Below, piece by piece: positions 47,312 to 55,892 of a DNA stretch of 64,000 nt. The DNA comes from Halocafeteria seosinensis (taxonomy: Eukaryota; Sar; Bigyra; Bicosoecida): contig LVLI01000522.1 of NCBI GenBank assembly GCA_001687465.1, forward strand, positions 45,661 through 109,660, in the 5' to 3' direction. The position numbers and the translations under genes were made by a program. Under the pieces are notes generated by a model. It was not told the DNA's origin. It saw only the letters and a list, made by a program, of their open reading frames with translations, and did not search any database. Numbering within the stretch: position 1 is the first letter of the stretch; the number at the start of each line of letters is the position of its first letter.

Positions 47312-48607
47312 ATGGTAAGTGAGGCGAAAATGGGCTGTAAACATCCTCTTTGGAGGCCAGAGTGCCCCGAAAAGGCCTCTATTTCAAGCGTCTTATATTC
47401 ATGATTATGACCTCTATTGGGGCGTTTGCAGACGTTCATCAAAGAACAAAAGAATAAGCCGTATTTCAAGCGGTACCAGGTCAAGTACCGTCGCCGTCGA
47501 GGTATGTAAATGAGCCTGTTTTCTCTGTGACTTTTTGTGAAGGGAGCCGAAAGGTGTATCCGAGCGTGCTCCGGTGACAAAAAGGGTAGGGGCCCGACCT
47601 ATAGGGGAGCCAAAGGGGAAATCTGACAGGTTGGGGCTTTCCTCTGTCACCTTGGGACTCAGTAGCGCTATGTATGCATGTTATGAGTGAAAGAACCTCG
47701 TATTTTCATTTGTATGTGGTTGAATGCGTTCTTTGCAGAGGCCAAGACTGACTACAGGCAGCGCCGTAACTTGGTGATCCAAGACAAAAACAAATACCAT
47801 ACCCCCAAGAAGCGCTTTGTTGTCAGATTCACCAACACCCAGGTTATCTGCCAAATTATCTACGCCGAAATTGATGGAGACCGCACCCTGTGCGAGGCTA
47901 ACTCGAGAGAATTGAGCCGTTATGGTCTTAAGTTTGGGCTCAAGAACTATGCCGCCGCTTACTGCACTGGTCTCTTGTTGGCTCGCCGTGTCTTACAGAA
48001 ATTGGGCTTGGCTGAGACTTACCCAGGTGTAAAGGAAGTTGATGGCCAGATCACCACTAGCATTGATGTTAAAGACTCTGGAAAGGAGAAGAAATTCTGG
48101 GTACCGGAAGTCGATGAGGACAAGCGACCTCTCCGCGCTTTCTTGGATGTTGGTATTGCTCCCACCACCACTGGTGCCCGTCTCTTTGGCGCACTCAAGG
48201 GCGCTGTTGACGGAGGACTGGATATTCCCCACAACGAAAAACGCTTCCCAGGTTACGACAATGAATCCAAAGAATACGACGCTGCTGTCCACAGAGACCG
48301 TATCTTTGGTCAACACGTCGGAGCTTATATGGAAAAACTTTCCGAAGAGAACCAGGAGAAGCTGAAAAACCAATTCAGCCAATATCTTAAGCAGAAGGTT
48401 AACAACGCTGGGGATCTCGAGAAGCTGTACGAGAAGGTTCACGCCGCTATTCGCGCTGATCCTTCCCCCAAGCCGAAGAAGAATGTCACCCCTGATAAGA
48501 GATGGCGTCATCAAGCCAAGAGAAACTTGAAACAACGTAGAAACCGAATCCAACAGAAGATCCAATGGCGTATTCAGAAGCTCGGTGCAGCTGCCGAGGA
48601 GGAATAA
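47312..48607 (+). CDS. RPL5: 60S ribosomal protein L5 (uL18)
   Basis: Three exons (47312-47314, 47432-47501, 47739-48607) give 313 aa. The first coding exon is just the ATG, followed at once by a GTAAGT donor. uL18 binds 5S rRNA and enters the large subunit as the 5S RNP. Recognisable segments: FKRYQVKYRRRREAKTDY, VVRFTNTQVICQI, YGLKFGLKNYAAAYCTGLL, a central VDGGLDIPHNEKRFPGY, and a basic C-terminal tail of about 40 residues. Introns of 117 and 237 nt are much longer than the 54-84 nt norm here; the second may be structured. Length matches eukaryotic L5 (about 295-310 aa). Confidence 0.97.
47502..47738 (+). other. long second intron of RPL5, candidate ncRNA host
   Basis: The 237-nt intron is about three times the local norm. 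It contains an inverted repeat, GGTGACA near 47571-47577 with TGTCACC near 47637-47643, and a smaller stem, GGAGC with GCTCC, just before it. Ribosomal protein introns often carry snoRNAs. I cannot assign a class: no clear C/D pair is seen, and an H/ACA reading (ACAAAA hinge, later ACA) is weak. Confidence 0.25.
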
Positions 48608-49062
48608 GAAGGCTCTTAGTAGTTTTGGTGCTCTAATCCATCGCTCTTGAGGACACTTTGGGTGATTCTACAGGAAGGGACGCTCTTTCCTTTCTGTTTG
48701 AAAAGAAAATGGGACAAAAAAACAATGCAATTTGGTAAACAATACCCCGGGTTTCATGGCTTGATGTCACCACAGGTATAGTCCGTGCCCGTATTTCGGC
48801 TTTCATTCCACTGTTAGAAATGAGGGTGACGAGTTGACCTATTTCCACTACCCACATTGAGTCGTTATCTCAAAACTAGTGCTTGTTGCATTACATATTG
48901 GTATGAACGTAGCATCCAAGACGCCAAGTTCAAACAGGATTAATCATGTTCACGAGCTTCCCCAACTGCTGGTTGAAGTTGCGTCTGACACACAAGATAA
49001 AAGGCAGCCTGTATTGATATTCACAGCTTCCCCTCAGCATATACATACACATATAGGTAAGA
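48608..49062. other. intergenic between RPL5 and UTP11
   Basis: These 455 bp between two same-strand genes contain no supported gene. The start includes an A-rich run (near 48704-48722) likely in the RPL5 3' flank. A short (ca/ta)-rich run lies just before the UTP11 ATG. Confidence 0.4.
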
Positions 49063-49946
49063 ATGTCGTCCGCGTTCAAAAATGTGGAGCCGCGGCGGGC
49101 GCACAAGGAACGTGCGCAGCCGCGGACTCGCGAGAAATTCGGGCTCTTGGAGAAGAAGAAGGACTGGTTGCAGCGCGCTAAGGATTACCACAAGAAGCAG
49201 GACCGCATCGCTGCTCTGAAGCGGAAGGCCGAGTTTCGCAACCCCGATGAGTTCTACTTCAAGATGAACAATACGCGAACAGAGGTGCGTCATGTCAATA
49301 ATGGAGCAGGAGTTTCGAGGTTAGAAGACAATTATTATGAACTCTGCAGGGTGGAGTACATCAAGTGGATCGTGAGCATGCACCTCCATCGAAAGACATG
49401 CTGAAAGTGCTGAAAACGCAGGATATCAAATATGTCCAGGCCAAAGCTGCCACGGATAAAAAAGTGCGTACAGTGTTGTGATGGGATGAAGAAGAGGACC
49501 TCATGTGATGATGTGTATGTGTGTACCTGCAGCATGCCGAGAAGTTAAGATCCTCCTTGCACCAGTTAGATGGTAAAAAGCGCAACCAGCATCTGATATT
49601 CGTGGACAATGAAGAGGAAGCGGAGAAGTTAGATCCCGTGGAATATTTTGATACAGTTCCAGAACTAATCGAGCGACCCCATAACCGAATGAAGAAGCAA
49701 ACAGTAGAGGAGCAGGAAGTCAATGCTCCTACAGACCCAAAGACACTTAAAAAACTACAAAAGCAGCGAGATAAGAGCTATGTAGAGCTGGCTCAACGAG
49801 AGCAACGTGCGAACAAGATGATGCAAGCAGCTGAGCATTTTCAACAACAAAAGAACTTGTTATCAAAGGGAAAACGAGTGAAGGTTCAAGATGGAGATGG
49901 GGATCGCCCACCAACGTTCAAATGGAAAGCAGAAAGAAAGCGGTGA
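49063..49946 (+). CDS. UTP11: U3 snoRNP-associated protein 11, SSU processome
   Basis: Three exons (49063-49284, 49350-49463, 49533-49946; introns 65 and 69 nt, all phase 0) give 249 aa. Utp11 is part of the small-subunit processome that cleaves pre-18S rRNA in the nucleolus. Hallmarks: HKERAQPRTREKFGLLEKKK, DYHKKQDRIAALKRKAEFRN, PDEFYFKM, then after splicing LKTQDIKYVQAK, and LHQLDGKKRNQHLIFVD in exon 3. The C-terminus is coiled and basic. The product is very charged, as in the family (about 250 aa). It follows RPL5 on the same strand, both acting in ribosome biogenesis, but the 455-bp gap argues for separate promoters. Confidence 0.95.
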
Positions 49947-50828
49947 TAGAAGAAACCCACTACTAACCATGCCGAAACCGTATCGTGACATCGCCACCAA
50001 CTTCAGGCACTGCCAGTGCTACCAGCGAAGAGCACCATACGGACCGCCAGGATCCCACAGAATACTCTGCTCCTTTAACGAAGGAATGAGGTGATCAGGC
50101 TGGAAATGTTATCAAAAGAGACCACCCCAAGAGGACTGGTGGGTTGGTCGTAATAACTGCTTCTACTCCACTTGCTGCCATGGACCTGTCATATTATACG
50201 AATACGAGTATTCTTCGCTTTAATTCGATCCCAAGAAGTAGTTCCGGTTCTACGGTCTCTCCTAGCTTTCCGGCTGAAGGTAGAAGGATTCAGAATGACT
50301 GGACTTCAATTCGGGAAAGACTGAGTTGTGGTTTGATGCATGCCCGATACTAGCAATTCGGTTCACGATGTCTGCAACTTCCAGTGGTGGAGTAGGTTGA
50401 TTATTTTCTGCAAGAAAGTAAATGTACATACATGCATGTCGAAGAATTCATTATTCTAACCCGTTCCTGGACTGTGCGTCGCTTCATCAGGCACCGCTTT
50501 GAGTGGTCCATTGACCTGTGCCATCAACAGGGTCCATCGTCCACCGTCACTGCGAGATACAGTAATGCTTCGCAGCCGCTACGAGGACCCCGGTTTCCCC
50601 CCAGCTTACCGACCAACGTCATCCGCCGCTGTTTGGTGTGGACACCGTGTGGGTGGCCCACTGTGTTGAGATTGAAGTTGCCCCAAGTCACGTCACGCCG
50701 TGACGGTCACGGTCACGCCCCGTGAGCTTCTTATTGTCCGCGAGTGGTATTGTTGTTCTGGGCAGTGCCCGAAGTATAACCCCTGTGGAGAGATAAGAGA
50801 GCATATCAGCACAGACAATCGTGGTAGG
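49947..50828. other. unresolved region, probable 5' exon(s) of the NPFG-LRR gene
   Basis: The long frame of the next gene is open from 50673 (after a TGA at 50670-50672), with no ATG before 50829. A good acceptor (ggcag near 50762) would start an exon in that frame. Upstream, the frame with ATG at 50180 (58 codons, NTSILRFNSIPRSSSGSTV) reads like disordered protein, and the same frame stays protein-like back to about 50010 except for one TGA near 50089. A branch-like CTAAC and an acceptor occur near 50459 and 50490. I could not build a consistent model. Confidence 0.3.
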
Positions 50829-53615
50829 ATGCAGTGTCTCGAAGTGTACTTGCAATGGAAGGGACAGCGCGTATTCAGCTCAGAGCAGGATCTCGAGCCG
50901 GAAGTGGCATATTGGGATACGGTAGCTGGGGAGCACGATGAGGACTCTGTCAACACCGTGTCAAGTAGGCTTACATGGCCAAAGTTCACGCTGTGTGTCG
51001 GTTCTGATGCAAAGGCGCGTCTATCCAGACTTCAATACCCTCATTTTCGAGGCGTAATCAAGATATCGTCTGTCCCATCCTTGGAGCAATTACAGTACAT
51101 TCCTGGTGTTGGTGCTGCTGGTGGGAACGCTAAGGTGAGATTGCATGATATGAGTACAAGTGGATTTCGACACTTGGCGCATATTTGCGCATTGGATCTA
51201 TCGGGATGCATCACGAGAAAACATGTTCATCTTGGAGCGAGACGGACGGGGGAAGTGACGCAGGAACGGGGGACAGAAGACCCAATAGTTCGAACGTTTA
51301 ATCCCAAGAAGCTTCTTGGATCCAAGTCCCGAGACATTACAGTGTCATTTGATGGAACTCGGCCCCACCTGGGGTCATCCTTACATCAAGGCCAGCAGCG
51401 ACATTCCCTCGGGCACCAGGTCTCTCAAGTTAGACAAGAATACCGTCCTGTTCCTATGGGCGAGTCACTTGGCATGGCGACTGCTCAACATGCTCCCTCA
51501 CATGCACATTTTAACAGTGAGGAATCTCATGGTCCATCTAGGATCGAAACCCAAAATGTGTTTGGTGTGCAGCACAGAGACCAAACGGCACTGGATACGG
51601 AGTTCTCGAAAACAACCTTCCAACGGTTCACGGAACGAGCGTCAGCCTCTATGTCTTTACCTAATCCTTTCGGTATGCAACACAGAGATCAACCATCTTC
51701 CTTGACGACAACCCTCCCTCAATTCACGGAAGCAGCCTCATCCTCGACGGCGTCACAAAATCCTTTCGGTATGCAGCATAAAGATCAAACCACTCGTAAT
51801 ACGGGTTCCTCGAAGACAACCCTCCTACAATTTACGGACAGAGCCTCAGCCTCTATACCGTCACAAAATCCCTATGGTTTGCAGCACAAAGTTCAAACCG
51901 CTCTTGATACGAGTTCCTCGGGGTCACGATTCACGGAAGCAGCCTCAACCTTTATGCGGTCGCAAAATCCCTTCGGTGTGCATCATAAAGATCGAAAAGC
52001 CCTTAATACAGGATCCTCGGAGTGGACATCGCGGTTTACAGAAGCAGCCTCAGCTTCCATGTCCTCAGAAAATCCCTTCGGCTTGCAGCACAATGACCAA
52101 AAGCGTCTTGAGACGGGTACCTCCGAGACGCCCCTCCCACGGTTTGTCGACCCTGTGTGGTCACAAAACCGCTTTGGTGTGCGGCATGAAGTTCGAACCG
52201 GGGAAACGGATGCTTCTCCAGAGTTTGGGACAATCTCTTCGGGGATTGGCACTATTCGTTCGGCCGATCAAAATAGGGTGTTCGGGCAAGATGATGCTTG
52301 TGCCCAAAAGCTCGAACTTAATGAGTCTTCGCATGTTCCAGATGATAGAAGCAGTGATTCAAGCAGTGGAAGCTCGACGGATAGAGGACAAATGGATGGT
52401 CCAGCCATCGACGAAAGTGGTATACGTACAAGTGCCAATTCGTATACCCCGTTTGTAATGCCTCGTTGCTATGGAACTCGCACGAACCCTATGCCGATGG
52501 GAGCTAATGACCTGGAGTATGATAAACGATGGGTACCAAGAACTGCCGAACCTGGATTCGATTGGGGATCGTACTCAGTGGGGGAGTTGGGCCCGTTCTG
52601 CATCACTAGGGATGCGTTCTATCACTTTAGGTGCTTAACCTTGCTCCAAATTGATCATTGTGATTTGGTTGATGGTACGGTTTTACATGGCCTAAGTGGT
52701 CTGAGAGAACTCAGTATGGTGGGTGCAAGCGGCATCAAACCTGATGCATTTTGCCACTTGCCCTGTTTGACTAGTCTGGACATACGTGAATGCCCTAGTA
52801 TTCCAGTGATGAAAGAATCATTTCAGCATTTGCGACAGCTGAAGAATTTGACAATGGATGTTCAAACGCCAAGTGGGCCGTGGCTTGCCCAGAACTGGAT
52901 GGGCAATACGAAAGAAGGGAACATACCCGGAAATTCCTTTGAGTTCCTCTCTCAATTAACACGCCTGAGCATTTCATCCAAGGAAACGCCGCAAGTACCG
53001 CAACGCCTATTCCATAGTTTAACCTCTTTGAGAGTGCTTGCTCTTGAGCACTTGATTGTTGAGCCGTGTCTTGGTAACTGGTCATCTTTGGAGGACCTCC
53101 AATTACGTTCGGTATTTAGGAATCCGGGAGTCGAAAAGTTAACAGGCCTGCAGTCGCTTAGAGTGCTTGATAGCCCGTTCGTCAATTATATTGACTTAAA
53201 TAACTTGACAGGATTGACACGTTTGGAAGTTCCCTCAATCTGCAAGGCATCATTTTCCAACTTGCGAAATCTCAAGTGTTTGACAATAGATGGATGCCAG
53301 ACCGTAACGAATTCCACCTTCTTCCGCTTGCATGGTTTAACGTCGTTGTCTGCGATGGGTATCGCTGGCAGCTTTGATGACCAGGTATTTGAGTCTCTAT
53401 CGAATGTGGTGCAATTGGATATCCGTGAGAATGCAAATTTGACAGATCGCGCATTTCATCACTTGAGCAATTTGCGGTTCGTTGATATCCGTGGTTGCCC
53501 ATACGTCGGTGGCGATATTTTAAGACACCCTCCCTGCCTGCGAAGGATATGGACTGATGGTTTGTGTCACAAATTCATAGATGACGTGCTTAAAAGCAAT
53601 CAAGGCTTTTCCTGA
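50829..53615 (+). CDS. protein with seven NPFG-type tandem repeats followed by leucine-rich repeats
   Basis: From the first in-frame ATG the product is 928 aa; upstream exons are likely. The N-terminal 240 residues show no known domain. Seven degenerate tandem repeats of 32-36 aa (51555-52262) follow, with consensus SQNPFGxQHKDQ, xLxTGSS and RFTEAASASMS. An acidic Ser-rich linker comes next. The last 330 residues are leucine-rich repeats of 20-26 aa with forms such as LTSLDIRECPSI, LRELSMVGASGI and LTRLSISS, similar to cysteine-containing LRRs of F-box or GALA-type proteins. No F-box, TIR, NB-ARC or membrane segment is visible. LRRs bind protein partners; NPF motifs can bind EH domains of endocytic proteins. 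The overall family is not recognised. Third-base composition is like its neighbours, so no sign of transfer. Confidence 0.7.
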   Translation: MQCLEVYLQWKGQRVFSSEQDLEPEVAYWDTVAGEHDEDSVNTVSSRLTWPKFTLCVGSDAKARLSRLQYPHFRGVIKISSVPSLEQLQYIPGVGAAGGNAKVRLHDMSTSGFRHLAHICALDLSGCITRKHVHLGARRTGEVTQERGTEDPIVRTFNPKKLLGSKSRDITVSFDGTRPHLGSSLHQGQQRHSLGHQVSQVRQEYRPVPMGESLGMATAQHAPSHAHFNSEESHGPSRIETQNVFGVQHRDQTALDTEFSKTTFQRFTERASASMSLPNPFGMQHRDQPSSLTTTLPQFTEAASSSTASQNPFGMQHKDQTTRNTGSSKTTLLQFTDRASASIPSQNPYGLQHKVQTALDTSSSGSRFTEAASTFMRSQNPFGVHHKDRKALNTGSSEWTSRFTEAASASMSSENPFGLQHNDQKRLETGTSETPLPRFVDPVWSQNRFGVRHEVRTGETDASPEFGTISSGIGTIRSADQNRVFGQDDACAQKLELNESSHVPDDRSSDSSSGSSTDRGQMDGPAIDESGIRTSANSYTPFVMPRCYGTRTNPMPMGANDLEYDKRWVPRTAEPGFDWGSYSVGELGPFCITRDAFYHFRCLTLLQIDHCDLVDGTVLHGLSGLRELSMVGASGIKPDAFCHLPCLTSLDIRECPSIPVMKESFQHLRQLKNLTMDVQTPSGPWLAQNWMGNTKEGNIPGNSFEFLSQLTRLSISSKETPQVPQRLFHSLTSLRVLALEHLIVEPCLGNWSSLEDLQLRSVFRNPGVEKLTGLQSLRVLDSPFVNYIDLNNLTGLTRLEVPSICKASFSNLRNLKCLTIDGCQTVTNSTFFRLHGLTSLSAMGIAGSFDDQVFESLSNVVQLDIRENANLTDRAFHHLSNLRFVDIRGCPYVGGDILRHPPCLRRIWTDGLCHKFIDDVLKSNQGFS
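51555..52262 (+). repeat. coding tandem repeat, seven NPFG units
   Basis: Unit starts, at the Asn codon, fall at 51555, 51663, 51759, 51867, 51966, 52071 and 52167, so units are 96-108 nt and stay in frame. Cores read NVFG, NPFG, NPFG, NPYG, NPFG, NPFG and NRFG, each followed by a Gln/His-rich QH segment. Length differences are whole codons, as expected for selection on the protein. Confidence 0.85.
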
Positions 53616-54417
53616 ACCTGGGACGCTAAACAAAATCCCGTTGTTCTCGCTCATGCTGAGTCACAGTTGCCGCGCGTTATCATACTTCCGCCCATTAAGT
53701 TTAAGGGATTCTGACGAGTTCAGGCAGTCAATCGAAACTCGGTGTAAGTAACTGCGGGGCTGCCAATCAGAAATTCTTCAGAGTGACTCAAACTAAATGG
53801 CAGACAGCGTAGAAGATAAACGAAAATGTTATTGGCATCTGGATAAGGCATTCATCCACCATCGCTTTGGCGATTTATTTACTGAGATCGCGGTGAAATA
53901 CTGTCAACCACTTTGAAGGACGTTTGCAAATACGGCAGGGGATTACTGCAATCGAATCCGGTTTATATCTGATGATTTGCAAGTACATGTTTGTGCGAAA
54001 AAGTTTTTAGCTTTTTCCGATTTCCAGGACGCTAGTTTCCATGGTAAAGACAAACAGAAAATAAATCGCAATCGATTGACAATTTCGTGTTCATTTCAAA
54101 TCCCGTATGTAGGTAGTGTCAAACATCGGAACAAACTCAGATTGCCCAAACAAACCAGGAACTAAAAATAAATATCGCTGCAACTGTCCGGCAGTTTCAT
54201 GCGTGAACTCGTACATTGTATTGTAGCACTTACGGTACATTGTAGCACTTCCCGTGTTGGTGAGGAAGTTGAAGTTTGGTCGCAATATCCCGTCTATTGG
54301 CTGTATTAAGTCATCATTTGTACCAAGTTTCACTAAGGTTTGATCGCTTGTGTTCCAAAAACATAAAATAAATAGGGTAGAAAATAGGTTAGAATTTGTT
54401 GGAGTTTGAACGATACG
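53616..54417. other. intergenic, upstream of aspartate aminotransferase
   Basis: These 802 bp are AT-rich compared with the genes. A 127-codon minus-strand frame (54474-54091) partly overlaps the start of the aminotransferase and has no recognisable content. I see no RNA gene. Confidence 0.4.
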
Positions 54418-55758
54418 ATGTTTACGACGGCCTCCAATGTCTTGCGACGGGGTATCCACCGACCCCATACGCATACGACGCCGTTTATGGCTTCCACAAA
54501 GTGTATTTCCCCTTCTTTTCCCGTGAACAATGGCGTACGGACGCTGTCCGCTTGGGCGAACGTGCCCATGGGACCACCCGACCCGATACTGGGCCTGAAT
54601 GAGGCGTTTAAAAAGGACGAGTCACCTAACAAAGTGAACTTGGGCGTGGGAGCCTACCGGGATGAAGCCGGGAACCCGTATGTGTTGGAAACGGTGCAAG
54701 AAGCGCAGCGCAGGATTGTCGACCGAAAAATGGACCATGAATATGCGCCCATCGCCGGCGTACCAGGGTTTGCCGAATTGGCTGCCGAATTCATGTATGG
54801 CCACCAGTCTCCCGCACTTCAGGAGAACCGTGTAGCCAGTGTACAAGCTTTATCAGGTACGGGCGCTCTACGAGTAATGGGAAGCTTCCTCAAGGAGTTT
54901 CTAGCTAACGGGGAAGCGAAGCCTATCTACCTACCAAACCCGACGTGGGGGAATCATAACAAGGTTTTCACTGCCGCGGGACTTGTGCCGAAACAGTACC
55001 GCTACTATGATCGCGAGAATATTGGTCTAGATTTTGAAGGCATGTATGAAGACATTGCGTCTGCTGAAGAAGGATCATTTGTTTTGCTCCATGCCTGTGC
55101 GCATAATCCTACGGGGATAGATCCGACACGAGAGCAGTGGTCTCGTCTGAGCCAATTGATGAAGAAGAAAAATCATATCGTCCTGTTTGACTCTGCCTAC
55201 CAAGGATTTGCCAGCGGAAACGCCACAGAAGATGCTCATGCTGTTCGTAAGTTCGTGGAGGATGGCCACTGCTTGATGCTTGCTCAGAGTTTTGCGAAAA
55301 ATTTTGGACTTTACGGGGAAAGAGTAGGTGCCTTATCGGTAGTATGTGACAAGCCGGAAGAGAAAGAACGGGTGCTTTCTCAGCTAAAGATTCTAATTAG
55401 AGCTATGTATTCTAATCCTCCGATACATGGTGCTCGTATTGTTAAAGAGATATTGGGCGACGAAGAGCTCCGCGAAAAGTGGAATGGAGAGTGTAAGGGG
55501 ATGGCTGATCGAATAAATGGAATGCGTCAGAGCCTTCGCGAGGAGCTAGAGAAACGAAATGCTGGTGATCGTCCTTGGAACCATATCACAGACCAAATTG
55601 GCATGTTTTGCTTCAGTGGTCTGACGGAGGAGCAGGTATCAAGAATGATCCAGGATCAGCACGTATACATGACAAAGGACGGACGTATCAGTATGGCTGG
55701 GATCACGCCATCAAACGTTAGCTACGTGGCGGAGAGTATCGCTAAAGTATTAAAGTAG
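54418..55758 (+). CDS. GOT2: aspartate aminotransferase, mitochondrial
   Basis: A single exon gives 446 aa. The enzyme moves the amino group between aspartate and 2-oxoglutarate using pyridoxal phosphate, and in mitochondria serves the malate-aspartate shuttle. The ATG at 54418 starts an Arg/Ser/Thr-rich presequence of about 45 residues (SNVLRRGIHRPHTHTT), then the family begins at VPMGPPDPILGLNEAFKKD. Key motifs: KVNLGVGAYRDE, LSGTGALRV, LPNPTWGNH, HACAHNPTGIDPT, and SFAKNFGLYGERVGAL, where Lys294 is the PLP lysine. The C-terminus GRISMAGITPSNVSYVAESI is also typical. Length fits a mitochondrial form. An upstream TTG at 54406 would add four residues but is not needed. Confidence 0.96.
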   Translation: MFTTASNVLRRGIHRPHTHTTPFMASTKCISPSFPVNNGVRTLSAWANVPMGPPDPILGLNEAFKKDESPNKVNLGVGAYRDEAGNPYVLETVQEAQRRIVDRKMDHEYAPIAGVPGFAELAAEFMYGHQSPALQENRVASVQALSGTGALRVMGSFLKEFLANGEAKPIYLPNPTWGNHNKVFTAAGLVPKQYRYYDRENIGLDFEGMYEDIASAEEGSFVLLHACAHNPTGIDPTREQWSRLSQLMKKKNHIVLFDSAYQGFASGNATEDAHAVRKFVEDGHCLMLAQSFAKNFGLYGERVGALSVVCDKPEEKERVLSQLKILIRAMYSNPPIHGARIVKEILGDEELREKWNGECKGMADRINGMRQSLREELEKRNAGDRPWNHITDQIGMFCFSGLTEEQVSRMIQDQHVYMTKDGRISMAGITPSNVSYVAESIAKVLK

Positions 55759-55892
55759 ATCTAACGTGTTCGTCGACTAGGAGCGGTAGAGATTCAATGC
55801 TTACATAAACGGTCATGTTATTTGTCCGCATGCAACTGATGCATTTCAGTGCGTATGCGGTTGTCGTACGAACAACCTTCTCGACAGTAGCA

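Noticed and set aside
47993-48565. 190-codon minus-strand frame
   Set aside because: Antisense to the RPL5 last exon; its composition reflects RPL5 codon use.
51874-52458. 194-codon frame in the NPFG repeat
   Set aside because: Shifted frame of the tandem repeat; the repeat keeps the other frame and the LRR region continues there.
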